Shown piece after piece: positions 9,385 through 17,581 of a stretch of DNA of 64,000 bases (the stretch's first letter is position 1; every line of letters begins with the position of its first letter). The notes beneath the pieces are model-generated. The model saw only the letters and a program-made list of their open reading frames with translations. It ran no database searches and had not been told where the DNA came from. Source of the DNA: DASYAN01 sp963727755. Lineage in GTDB: Bacteria; Chloroflexota; Ktedonobacteria; Ktedonobacterales; Ktedonobacteraceae. The stretch spans positions 1-64,000 of the forward strand of contig CAVSHN010000011.1 in NCBI GenBank assembly GCA_963727755.1, in the 5' to 3' direction. The position numbers and the translations under genes are program-made.

Positions 9385-10885
9385 ATGGGCGAAGAATGGG
9401 AGCAAAACCCAAATTCAGCATCGGGTCCACCAGATCAAGATGAGATAGATAAACGTTTTGAAGATATCAAGCACAAAGTAATTAAAGGGGCAAATGAAGC
9501 TCAGATGCGTATCAAGACTGCCTTTAATAAAGCTAGTGATTATTGGCAGAATACACAGACACCTCCCACTCCCCGTCAGCCCAGCAGTGTCGAGGATCAG
9601 CACATTCGCCAACTTGCGGATATCTGGAGTACTGAAAACTGGCGTGTGGCACGTGATCTGGGTACATATATGGATGTCATTTCATGGAGCACGGATGAAG
9701 TTTGGGAACTGACCCTGGAGACACGCTGGGAAACACGCAGATATGGAACTTGTGACCGAGGCATACACAGGTACGACAAGTGCGACTATTGGTTTGCGAA
9801 AACCTCTACTCCCAGTCTGGGACTATGACTTGCCTCCCGTGCCTGGTCTCAAAGCGCCCCAGACACGCACACGCGTCGAGGGATTAGATGAGGTTGTCGC
9901 ATGCACTGTCTGTAACGGCACTGGTCATGTGTTATGCTCCAATTGTAATGGTCGCGGCTGGATTGTCTGCCCCGATTGCAAAGGGCGCACGAAAAAGCGC
10001 TGTACTACCTGTCGTGGCCGCGGCTATGTCGCCGATTGGACGCCCGGTCAGAAGAAGCCTTTCATTAAGCGCAAGGCTGACGATATGGCAAATGCCATAG
10101 GTAACAAAGTCTCGGACGTCTTCGATGGCATTCGCCAGCAAGGAGTTCCTATTCCCAATCCGGTCGATATAGATCCCGCTAGCAAAGGAGCAACTATCCC
10201 CTGCCCGGATTGTATCAATGGAGAAATAGACTGTTCGTGCGGTACTGGCAAGCGTGTCTGTACAACCTGCGAGGGAGCAAGAACGTCACTGTGCCCCACC
10301 TGTACTGGTACAGGAAGGCTTATACGCCATCGCGAGATTTTACGTCGCTTCGAATTGCGAACCCAGACACGTACCCTGGGCGTATGCCCCATTCCCCAAT
10401 CACATTTAGCTAGGGCAAATGGCGATCTAGCCTACAGCGCAGAAGTCAATGAGTCGCTCCATAGCGAGGCCCCACCTGAGCAGGTGCCAATTGACATCTG
10501 GCGCCAGACTGTCGAACTGGTACAAGCGGAGAGCCGCATCCCGGAGAAACCGGGCACTGATCCACAGGCTCGTCCGCGTCCAACTTTACAGGTGATAGAG
10601 CTAGTACGCATTCCCTATACTAAAGTGCAGTATCGCTATGCAGAGCAAGATTATGTACTCTACATCTTCGATAGCGAGGGAAATGAGAAATTTCACGCAG
10701 ATCGTTATCCCGCACGCTGGGATCGGGTCGAACGGCTCTTCAAAGCCATCTCCACTGATCTACTAACGCCAGTGCCATCTGAAAAGCCAAACAATCCTAC
10801 GGGAAGCTATCGCGTGCCTATCGAAATCCCTCCCTATTCGATTAATGAAGAGGATGAGGAAAACCAATCTCCTGGTACCAATTGA
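9385..10885 (+). pseudogene. DnaJ-type CXXCXGXG zinc-finger protein without a J domain, one frameshift
   Basis: The first part (from ATG 9385, with GAGAGGAAG upstream) is a charged N-terminus and a conserved-looking stretch NWRVARDLGTYMDVISW. The frame breaks near 9740, where WELTLETRWETR should pass into MELVTEAYTGT in another frame. The second part holds four DnaJ-like repeats (CTVCNGTGHV, CSNCNGRGWI, CPDCKGRTKK, CTTCRGRGYV). A second cluster follows at about residues 155-195 (CPDCINGEIDC, CTTCEGART, CPTCTGTGRL), and then a soluble C-terminal domain. In DnaJ these repeats bind zinc and clients; there is no HPD-bearing J domain here, so an Hsp70 link is not shown. One small indel separates the halves, so it could be intact in the living strain. 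Confidence 0.75.
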
Positions 10886-10928
10886 GCTTGCCGCAAGCTA
10901 CTGCGGTCTTACCCCGGAAGGATAGATA

Positions 10929-10964
10929 GCTGGGTTTTAGGCTAAAGCCACAGGAAAACCCAGC
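10929..10964. terminator. 10-bp perfect hairpin after the DnaJ-type gene
   Basis: Arms GCTGGGTTTT (10929-10938) and AAAACCCAGC (10955-10964) with an inner GGC/GCC pair in the loop. It lies between two convergent genes. The A/T runs on both sides of the stem would allow bidirectional termination. Confidence 0.6.
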
Positions 10965-10973
10965 ATCGTCTCG

Positions 10974-11240
10974 TTACTCTCCCATCGCACGGGGGAGTGG
11001 TGTCTCGTTCTCACGAACAAGAAGGATATCGATGCCGGTGGTCGTCACACTCTGGATGTTCGCGTCGCTAAGGACCACGCGGAGCGTAGGGACTTTTTCT
11101 CGCTCCGTCGCCACTAGGCCATCCTCAATCCAGGCCTTCATGAGCCGCTGATAGGGGACGTCTTGATCCTTGGCCATTGCTTTGATGCGTGCGAGCACAG
11201 ACCGAACCCATCCTAAGAGAGATAGAAACGGTCTCACCTA
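10974..11240 (-). pseudogene. BrnA/CopG-like antitoxin remnant
   Basis: The reading frame contains ARIKAMAKDQDVPYQRLMKA, the typical helix-turn-helix part of ribbon-helix-helix antitoxins paired with BrnT-like toxins, then a C-terminal tail to a stop at 10974. The beta-strand that should precede it (ETVSISLRM) is in a different frame just upstream, so there is an indel around 11205-11215. The C-terminal 40 residues look longer and less antitoxin-like than usual. It is next to a 33-codon BrnT-like fragment, so the pair is probably a dead toxin-antitoxin locus. Confidence 0.55.
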
Positions 11241-11335
11241 CCTTCTCGATCGGAAGCCCCCTGCTCAAGGTGATCGACGAAGAGGTGTTTGAGGTTGTGA
11301 CGATCCCAGATGATACGTCGTGATTGGTCTCCCAT
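11234..11335 (-). pseudogene. BrnT-like toxin N-terminal fragment
   Basis: ATG at 11335 opens a 33-residue frame (RRIIWDRHNLKHL followed by FVDHLEQGASDREG) ending in TGA at 11234-11236. The pattern of a beta-strand, WD, then N-x-x-H-L and a helix resembles the start of BrnT ribonuclease toxins, which are normally about 90 residues. The rest is missing and the remnant runs straight into antitoxin sequence, as if an internal deletion fused the two. Identification rests on a short match and is tentative. Confidence 0.4.
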
Positions 11336-11387
11336 GGTCCCAGTATATACGAAACGTATATATATACCGTCAAGGGATTGAGGAATG

Positions 11388-12693
11388 CTACTTTTCTTTA
11401 TCCCTCAAAAACTCAACTAAACTCTCGCGTGGTATCGACACCTGCTTATTCGCAACCTCTAGCCCTTCGCCGAACAAATCCTTGACACTGACGAGGCCAT
11501 TGGCTAGTTCGTCTTCACCGATGATGATAGCATAAGCTGCGCCAGAGGCATTGGCCTGTCTCATCTGCGCTTTGCGACTACGATCACCATAGCTCATCTC
11601 CGCTTTGATACCCGCCTGCCGTAGTTGAGCTGTAATATGGACAACAGCATCCTTAAACTCAGGAGTCTTGCCAAAGTAAACAACAAAAGCTTTTAGGGCT
11701 GGTTCGCTAGGAGGGACGATATTCTGATGCTTCAACTCAAGAATAATACGCTCCATACCTGCACCAAAGCCAATACCTGGCGCTGGCTGGCCTCCCAACA
11801 ATTCTGCAAGACCATCGTAGCGTCCACCACCATTTAGCGCAACTTTGTTAATTCCAGACGTGAATTCAAATACGGTACGCGTATAATAGTCTAAACCACG
11901 TACTATCAGTGGATCAATAGTATAGGGAACTTGATAGAGATCCAGGAAACGCTTCACGTCCGCAAAATGCCCACGGCATGGGCCACAGAGATGGTCGGTA
12001 ATCCTTGGTGCCGCCGCTATCTTGGCCTGATCTTGTGGCTCTTTGCAGTCAAGCAAGCGGAGCGGATTCTTGGCAAAACGTACCTGACAGTCTGGACAAC
12101 AGATGCTGAGCAGAGGCCGATAATATTCCTTGAGAGCCTCAATATACTGCGGGCGACAGTTGCGATCACCGACACTGTTAATAGAGACACGGATACCTGT
12201 CAGCCCGAGCCGAGTATAGATCTGGTAGAGCAGGCCAATCAGTTCCGCATCAATAGCAGGGTCATTCTCACCCAGAGCCTCACAGCCAAATTGATGATGT
12301 TCGCGATAACGGCCAGCTTGCGGCCTGTCACGTCGGAACATGGGCAGGCTCATATAATAGAGCTTGACAGGCTGGGATAACTTGAACATACCGTGCTCAA
12401 GATAGGCACGCACAACCCCTGCCGTTCCTTCGGGTCGTAATGAGATATTCTGCCGATTGCCTTCTTTATCGGCCCGATCGTCAAAGCTATACATCTCTTT
12501 CTCGACAATATCAGTGCCTTCGCCTGATGTGCGACGAAAAACAGCGGTCTCTTCTAGTATGGGCGTCTCTATGCGCTGGTATCCAAAAAGCTGTACAACC
12601 TCAGTCGCAATATGCTCGAACGTAGCGCCAGTAGGTTTGCTCGTCGGGTAGGATATCTTTGAAGCCCTGTAAGGCTTTGTATTGTTCTGACAT
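11388..12693 (-). pseudogene. hisS: Histidyl-tRNA synthetase with an N-terminal frameshift
   Basis: Class II synthetase charging tRNA-His. The start is ATG 12693 (SEQYKALQGFKDILPDE follows, the normal N-terminus). The frame is lost near 12630: TYWRYVRA runs to a stop, while the protein continues one frame over as ATFEHIATEVVQLFGYQRIE. From there on, everything is present: motif 2 around FRRDRPQAGRYREHHQF, the histidine-specific RGLDYYTRTVFE, GGGRYDGL, GIGFGAGMERI, and a full anticodon-binding domain to 11388. A single break in an otherwise perfect essential gene points to sequence error, a second functional copy elsewhere, or a very recent lesion. A TnpB element ends about 50 bases upstream of the start codon. 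Confidence 0.85.
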
Positions 12694-12744
12694 AATTAAG
12701 AGTCCCTCTCCTCTACCTGTTCATGAGTCCTGACTATTATAGTT

Positions 12745-12774
12745 CCAAAACTCTAGCGAATGCTAGGCTTTTGG
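12745..12774 (-). other. Terminal hairpin of the TnpB element (candidate right end / omega-RNA 3' stem)
   Basis: Arms CCAAAA with inner CTAGC and GCTAG with outer TTTTGG form a long stem at 12745-12774, overlapping the last codons of tnpB. IS200/IS605-type right ends carry such a hairpin, and omega-RNAs of TnpB come from this same place. The bases just downstream toward hisS would be the guide. A second small stem, AAGACGC/GCGTCTT, lies at about 12815-12830 inside the coding end. Confidence 0.5.
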
Positions 12775-14030
12775 GTTCGGAGGGGAACGACGATCCTCTC
12801 AGGATGCACTACTAAAGACGCAAGCGTCTTATTCACATCCTCTATCCCATTGCCTGTAAAGGCATTTGGGAGTGCTTTTCTCATGATATTGTAGCTTCCA
12901 TTCGCATCTGAATTTATTTTGCGTCCAGACTTAGATTTGTACATTCCACGCTTGATGCGTCTGCCACTGAACTTCACCTTATCTGCATCTTTTTGTCCGT
13001 AGACTGGCATAGGATCAAGATCAAGAAAGCTGGCTTTGCTCGTATAGCTTTCCTCTTGCACCAGGACGGTGATGCCAACAAGCTTCGCTTTATAGGTGAG
13101 CATATTTATGAACCTTGCATGTGGCAATTGCACAAAGTGCTGGTTATTCTTCTTGCTCATGTTGGACTCTTGCTTCCAGTTCGGGTTTTTCCCGATCACA
13201 AGAGTTCCAATGCCTTCAGCAACCAAGAGATCGATCACGTGCTTAGACGCAGTGTGCATGTAATGATCAATGCGCCTTGTTCTTTTGGCTGCAACACGTT
13301 CTATCTTGCGTGAGGTATGATGGTTGCTACTCATGCTATTTTGGAGCTTAGACGCATGTTTGTTGTAATATTGGTTCACGCTCTTAATCGGACGTCCGTT
13401 AACAAGGCGAGGGGTAAAACCTCTTTTGTTTGATGTTAGCGCGACAAGATTGTTCACTCCAATGTCTATAGATGCAATAAGATAATGGTCGAGTTGCTTT
13501 TGCTCTTCTTCTTGGGTATAGACAACTTCAACCACATAGCATCCACTTTTCTTGGGCACAATACGAACTTGATCAACGTTCCTGTGTCTGGTTCTGATCT
13601 CGATGCCAAGCTGAGACGGCTTGATAATGCCAAGGCACAGTGCTGTTTTAGAAATTGCCTGAATAGTATAGACAAGAATATTTCTCCCTTCTTTCTTGTT
13701 CTTGTATCCAGGTAATTTGGGACGGCCTAAGAACTTAGATGGGTCCTCTTCATAGGCCTTGATGGCTGCAAAGTACGATTGCCAGTTCTTGTCGAGAAGC
13801 TTGAGCACTTGTTGAGACACTTTGCGAGGAAGTGACCGATAGGCCTCATGCTTCTGCATGCGTTTGTCCATCTGGTTATAGTTCAAGTACTTCCCAGCAA
13901 AGATGAAGTGTTGCCTGATCTCGTAGAGCGCCGCATTGTAGAGATTCTTGGAAGCGAAAGAAGCACGATCAATGAAAGCAAAGCGAGCATCAGTCTTGCT
14001 GATCATGTGCTTTTCAACTAGTTGCATCAT
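12753..14030 (-). CDS. tnpB: TnpB-family protein, variant RuvC-II and no zinc finger
   Basis: 425 residues, intact. TnpB proteins are RNA-guided nucleases of IS200/IS605-type elements. Seen: an N-terminal helical part, LGRPKLPGYK near residue 101, the RuvC-I aspartate at 189 (SIDIGVNN), and the RuvC-III aspartate at 375 (NSDANGSYNIM). Where standard TnpB has the RuvC-II glutamate (VVxEDL), this one reads TLVIGKNPNWKQE, with glycine at 280. The usual four-cysteine zinc finger is absent; the place has EESYTSKASFLDLDP and FSGRRIKRGMY instead. Glutamates 326-327 could supply a relocated catalytic residue. This is a known sub-branch type, but whether it cuts cannot be read from sequence. No TnpA transposase is nearby. 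It overlaps the upstream RHH gene by 17 bases, so the two are co-translated. Confidence 0.88.
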   Translation of the reverse strand: MMQLVEKHMISKTDARFAFIDRASFASKNLYNAALYEIRQHFIFAGKYLNYNQMDKRMQKHEAYRSLPRKVSQQVLKLLDKNWQSYFAAIKAYEEDPSKFLGRPKLPGYKNKKEGRNILVYTIQAISKTALCLGIIKPSQLGIEIRTRHRNVDQVRIVPKKSGCYVVEVVYTQEEEQKQLDHYLIASIDIGVNNLVALTSNKRGFTPRLVNGRPIKSVNQYYNKHASKLQNSMSSNHHTSRKIERVAAKRTRRIDHYMHTASKHVIDLLVAEGIGTLVIGKNPNWKQESNMSKKNNQHFVQLPHARFINMLTYKAKLVGITVLVQEESYTSKASFLDLDPMPVYGQKDADKVKFSGRRIKRGMYKSKSGRKINSDANGSYNIMRKALPNAFTGNGIEDVNKTLASLVVHPERIVVPLRTQKPSIR

Positions 14031-14199
14031 CGTATCCTTTCTCTAGTTCTGCACGCTTCTTTCTTGGAATATGCTCACGAACTGCATGCACTACTTCACT
14101 ATTGATTGAACGGTCTTCAATCTTGGCTAGCTTTTTCAGCTCTTCTGCAAGATCTAATGGGAAACGAATCGTAATTCGTATCTCATGTTCTTTTCTCAT
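14014..14199 (-). CDS. Arc/MetJ-type ribbon-helix-helix protein coupled to tnpB
   Basis: 61 residues: HEIRITIRFPLDLAEELKKL gives the DNA-contacting beta-strand and helix A; AKIEDRSINSEVVHAVREHI gives the turn and helix B of an Arc-like ribbon-helix-helix. The tail is short and charged. Such proteins bind palindromic operators as dimers. A perfect 22-bp palindrome sits at 14203-14224, right over the promoter of this gene, so autorepression is the obvious inference. The ATG at 14199 has no ribosome site in front of it; the promoter position implies a leaderless message. The gene ends 17 bases inside tnpB, so it would set TnpB levels. Confidence 0.8.
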   Translation of the reverse strand: MRKEHEIRITIRFPLDLAEELKKLAKIEDRSINSEVVHAVREHIPRKKRAELEKGYDDATS

Positions 14200-14202
14200 G
14201 AT

Positions 14203-14224
14203 GATATTATAGCGCTATAATATC
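14203..14224. promoter_or_regulatory. Perfect 22-bp palindrome, candidate RHH operator
   Basis: GATATTATAGC (14203-14213) is followed directly by its exact reverse complement GCTATAATATC (14214-14224). It covers the -10 box and part of the spacer of the promoter driving the RHH gene, an ideal place for a repressor. Confidence 0.7.
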
Positions 14225-14234
14225 ACCACGTCAA
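14206..14234 (-). promoter_or_regulatory. Consensus sigma70 promoter, leaderless, of the RHH-tnpB operon
   Basis: On the minus strand TTGACG (14234-14229), 17 bases, then TATAAT (14211-14206), then six bases to the ATG at 14199. Transcription starting about seven bases after the -10 box would begin at the start codon itself. Confidence 0.75.
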
Positions 14235-14256
14235 GAGCTAGAAAACGCAAGGGTTG

Positions 14257-14526
14257 TCAAGAGTTCGCTACGTTTTCAATGAACGTTTGCAATACCAGAT
14301 GTTGCCACCTGCTAACACAAGTACTTCCCAAATCCGTCACATAACTGGTTGGCAATCTTGCCTCCTCTGGTAGAATAGGCAAAAAACCATCTGTTAAGTC
14401 ATAGAGGATAGGATAAACAACGCCTTGATACTTATACACAGCCAGTTTGTGGCCACTAAATTCTCCAGTACCCATTTGGACAAAGTGCTCGCCGCATTTC
14501 TCCAACAGACCAAGACCCAGAAACAT
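14257..14526 (-). CDS. Hypothetical protein of 89 residues
   Basis: From ATG 14526: MFLGLGLLEKCGEHFVQMG, then GHKLAVYKYQGVVYPILYDL, then LPILPEEARLPTSYVTDLG, then a C-terminal helix ending at 14257. The composition looks protein-like (no low complexity) and the middle suggests a small beta-rich fold. I do not recognise the family. A 9-bp minisatellite directly upstream keeps the frame open for another 52 codons of FHV repeats, which I do not count as part of the gene. No clear ribosome site precedes 14526, so this may be the tail of a longer, damaged gene. Confidence 0.4.
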   Translation of the reverse strand: MFLGLGLLEKCGEHFVQMGTGEFSGHKLAVYKYQGVVYPILYDLTDGFLPILPEEARLPTSYVTDLGSTCVSRWQHLVLQTFIENVANS

Positions 14527-14534
14527 CTGGCAAA

Positions 14535-14690
14535 ACACATGAAACACATGAAACACATGAAACACATGAAACACATGAAACACATGAAACACATGAAACA
14601 CATGAAACACATGAAACACATGAAACACATGAAACACATGAAACACATGAAACACATGAAACACATGAAACACATGAAACACATGAAACA
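14535..14690. repeat. 9-bp minisatellite, 17 perfect copies
   Basis: Unit ACACATGAA repeats 17 times without a single mismatch (14535-14687), plus a 3-base partial copy. Because the unit is a multiple of three, three of the frames stay open right through it on each strand where no stop occurs. It separates the 89-residue leftward gene from the rightward glycosyltransferase gene. Confidence 0.97.
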
Positions 14691-14729
14691 GCTATATAGT
14701 ATTTCAAGGAAAGAGAGTATATAGTAAAA

Positions 14730-16413
14730 GTGAGCAGTGAAACAACATATAAAAATGGCGTTGAGTCCTCCACAAAGGCAGGCTTTGGTGAGAACAGTAT
14801 AAGACTTCTACGGCAGAGCAACATACTCGCTCGTCGCCTACCTTGGCACTGGATAACGGCTAGCATATTATTTATAGCTGCCCTCTGCCTTAATCTCTAT
14901 CGCTTGGGAACACCGAGCATTTGGTATGATGAAGCGTTTTCTGTTCGAGCTAGCTCGCCAACCGCTTCCGTTATTATGGCATACCATCTTTGGTCCCGAG
15001 CCGAATATGGAGCTATATTACCTGTTTCTTCATTATTGGCTCAATTTAACCTCTTCTATCGGTTTACACGCAACTGAATCTGTTGTCCGTTTCCCTTCGG
15101 CAATTTTCTCGGCTTTAAGTACGCTTGTTGTCTATGCTATAGGTCGACGTTTCTTAGGCACGCTTGTCGGTACACTTGGAGCAGTGCTCTACTTGCTCAA
15201 TGATATACAGTTGACCTATGCCCAGCAGACACGCTCATATGCAATGCAGCTGTTATTGGTTTGTATTGCTTATTATGCTCTTTTTGTTGCATTAGACAGT
15301 GAGAAACGGGCCAGGCGCTGGTGGGTTATCTATGGAATAGCTTGGGCTCTGGCAGTTTACGCACACTTGTTCAGCTTGCTGATCCTGCTCGCACAGCTTG
15401 TAGCTGTTGGAGGGATACTTCTGCTGGCTAATCAATGGCGTGATCGGGCTCGTAAGCAACTCATGGGCTTGCTTATCAGTTTGAGTTCAATATTTCTATT
15501 GATTATCCCAATGCTCATTGAGAGTTTGCATGGTTCCAAGACGAGCTGGCTTCCCATCCCTCACTGGCATGATATTTACCACCTGTTTGATACGATTAGT
15601 GGTTATAATGAGCAATATCTCTCTGCTTTCATAGCTTTTTGCATTCTTGGATTGCTCATTATTGCAACTGCTTATTCCACTCAATTTCTGCCTATTTTAC
15701 GATATTCTCTATCTACGAATGGCTCTATTGATGAGATTTTTGTGTCATACCGACGCTTTGTACCTGTGATATGGTCGTTATTCTGTTGGCTGCTGATTCC
15801 GATAGGAGTTAGCTATGTCGTTTCTCAGGGATCTCTGCGACTCTATTCTGTCCGTTACCTAACAACGATTGTACCTCCACTGTTTCTGCTCGTTGCTTTT
15901 GGTATCTCATCCTTGCGTTTGCGTATTGTTCAGGGATACTTTGCTACTCTATTGGTAGTACTTGCTCTGCTTGCGGTCCCAATGTACTATAAAAGTGCGC
16001 AGGTGGAAGATTGGAACTCGACTACGCACTGGCTACTCCAGCACTATCAACCCGGCGATGGCTTGATTTGCTATGATAATGAGCTTACCCAGGGATGCCA
16101 AATTTCCGTTGAGTATTACCTCGATGCCTATCCCAATGGTGCTCACTTTACCGATGACTCGCCAGGAGCATTTTCCTGGCAGAATTACGGGCCAGCAAAT
16201 GCCAAGTCTGGTTCTGATGCAGCCTTAGACCCACAAGCAATCGCAGCCTACGCCAAGAAACATGCTCGCTTCTTCTATATTGTTGGGCGTGTTCCGACCG
16301 ATCAGGCTGCTGCACACGTACAGTCTACGGAGCACTGGCTCGACAATCATTATCATTTTGTGGATCAAATCGTAAAAACAACCGTTACGATTCGCTTGTA
16401 TGCCACACATTGA
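14730..16413 (+). pseudogene. GT39-like polyprenyl-sugar glycosyltransferase (ArnT/PMT type), one frameshift
   Basis: Multi-pass membrane enzyme class that moves a sugar from a lipid carrier to an acceptor outside the membrane. N-terminal part from GTG 14730: a membrane helix then YRLGTPSIWYDEAFSV, the first-loop acidic motif (DE) of this family. The frame breaks near 14950; the other frame continues ELARQPLPLLWHTIF, then LYYLFLHYWL, RFPSAIFSALSTLVVYAIGR, YAQQTRSYAMQLLL and about ten more helices, ending in a soluble C-terminal domain to 16413. Joined, the protein is about 560 residues, normal for the family. An extra base in TTCGAG at the junction would explain the break. The substrate is unknown. 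Confidence 0.78.
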
Positions 16414-16450
16414 GCACCTCAATTACAGGCGCTAACTATGGGATTGCAAG

Positions 16451-16819
16451 ATGTCTGATACATTTGGCGAACTTTACAGCAGTTTGATCAAAGACGTTTT
16501 TCTAGATCGTGCTCGCCAAGAACTAGAGCAGGGAGCCGATGGGCTAGCTTGTGCCAGTACCTACGCCGACCAGGGGAAAGTCGATTTTGCGCTTGCCTGC
16601 CTGCTCCTATCAGAAACCTCCGATGATGTGAAGCGTGACATTCTTGCCCATGCATATGAACGCCGTGCAACGCTCTCCAATGAGAAGGCAGAGGATTTTG
16701 CTCGTCGATATCATCGGTCCTTCCCACTTATCAAGCTTGAGGCACAGAAGGATTGTTTAGCCGCTCAGCAGGTACGCCAGCAGAAACCAGTACTACGAAG
16801 AGGGAAAACGACCAATTAA
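16451..16819 (+). CDS. Hypothetical protein of 122 residues
   Basis: Starts MSDTFGELYSSLIKDVFL 38 bases after the glycosyltransferase, on the same strand, so likely the same transcript. It is wholly helical in character: QGKVDFALACLLLSETSDD, then AHAYERRATLSNEKAEDFAR, then a basic tail ending GKTTN. There is no signal peptide, membrane segment or known motif. The pattern of paired helices is loosely TPR- or HEAT-like, but I cannot assign a family. Confidence 0.6.
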   Translation: MSDTFGELYSSLIKDVFLDRARQELEQGADGLACASTYADQGKVDFALACLLLSETSDDVKRDILAHAYERRATLSNEKAEDFARRYHRSFPLIKLEAQKDCLAAQQVRQQKPVLRRGKTTN

Positions 16820-16867
16820 GTAGTATCTTAAAGAAAAATCGACGCTAAACATGGGCCACTAGAAATC

Positions 16868-17080
16868 TTAGGCTATCTGTAGTGGAGGGTGAAACGTGTC
16901 AGGTTCTAGGATGAAAGAAATGAGAAACTTCGCCTCTGCTACTGCCTCTTCGTAGGTATCACCATGACCGCATGGCATAATCACGTGTTTCTCTTCTTCA
17001 AGACGGGGGATAGTGATGAGATATACGTTATCCTCATCAGACCATGTTATTTCCACATCATATCCATCTATCATGATCAT
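16868..17080 (-). CDS. Orphan HicB-like antitoxin domain protein
   Basis: 70 residues: GYDVEITWSDEDNVYLITIP, then GHGDTYEEAVAEAKFLISFI. This is the HicB-like partial RNase-H fold (strand pair, then EEAxxxA helix). AGGAG lies nine bases before the ATG. No HicA gene is next to it on either side, so it stands alone or has lost its toxin. The C-terminal proline-rich tail (EPDTFHPPLQ) is common in solitary HicB-like proteins. Confidence 0.65.
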   Translation of the reverse strand: MIMIDGYDVEITWSDEDNVYLITIPRLEEEKHVIMPCGHGDTYEEAVAEAKFLISFILEPDTFHPPLQIA

Positions 17081-17100
17081 CGCCTTTTCTCCTTTATCGC

Positions 17101-17331
17101 TTGAATGAAGATTTCCAGGTCTTTCTCTTGGTAGCCTTGGGCATCTTTTCCATCTTTACCCTTGAGTATGCCCCTGATCCAGAAATTGCTGGTGAAGAAC
17201 AGTTACTCGTAATCATTGCATTCGGGGATAATGTAGAGCATGATCATGAGGCATTACAAAGGTTTAATCATGATTGGTGGTTTAATGTTGATGATCAAGC
17301 ATTCAATGATGTTTGTATAATTTTAGGTTAA
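17101..17331 (+). CDS. Possible small or degraded gene of unknown function
   Basis: An open frame of 76 residues whose second half, VIIAFGDNVEHDHEALQRFN and then DWWFNVDDQAFNDVCIIL, looks like real protein (aromatic and acidic, no bias). There is no ribosome site at the first ATG, and the first half is hydrophobic and may be out of register. It lies head to head with the orphan HicB-like gene and just upstream of an antitoxin fragment. I do not recognise it. Confidence 0.3.
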   Translation: MNEDFQVFLLVALGIFSIFTLEYAPDPEIAGEEQLLVIIAFGDNVEHDHEALQRFNHDWWFNVDDQAFNDVCIILG

Positions 17332-17415
17332 GGATGATTAAGTTGCAAATTTTGACAAATTAGTGCAATAAGTATTAAAGCTAGCCAGAGGGGTGATCAA
17401 GGAGCTGAGCAAACT

Positions 17416-17556
17416 ATGAGTCGTTATGAGCAACGTAGACACAAATTCCTGCAGGACCTAGAGGTAGCTGAGGGATATCAAGAGATGGTTGCAGAATTTC
17501 AGCTTGTACAAGCCATAGAATCAATACGCTCAAAACTGGGAATAAACAAAGAACCC
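17416..17556 (+). pseudogene. Truncated XRE/HigA-type antitoxin N-terminus
   Basis: MSRYEQRRHKFLQDLEVAEG, then a helical stretch, then AIESIRSKLGINKE, matches the opening of Xre-type antitoxins just before their helix-turn-helix (normally continuing ELAxRMG). Here the frame runs straight into the gyrA terminator instead, so the DNA-binding domain is missing. A rearrangement joined this fragment to the end of gyrA. Confidence 0.5.
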
Positions 17557-17572
17557 CACTTAAAAAGTGGGG
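17554..17572 (-). terminator. gyrA terminator hairpin
   Basis: CCCCACTT and AAGTGGGG (17554-17561, 17565-17572) with a 3-base loop, ten bases past the gyrA stop. In the gyrA direction it is followed by TTCTTTGTTT. Confidence 0.8.
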
Positions 17573-17581
17573 CTTCGATCT

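Noticed and set aside
14257..14690. Long FHV, CFM or CVS repeat proteins across the minisatellite
   Set aside because: All three leftward frames stay open only because a 9-bp unit without stops is repeated. There is no ribosome site and no homology.
14535..14690. CRISPR array
   Set aside because: The repeats are 9 bp and directly adjacent, with no spacers and no cas genes.
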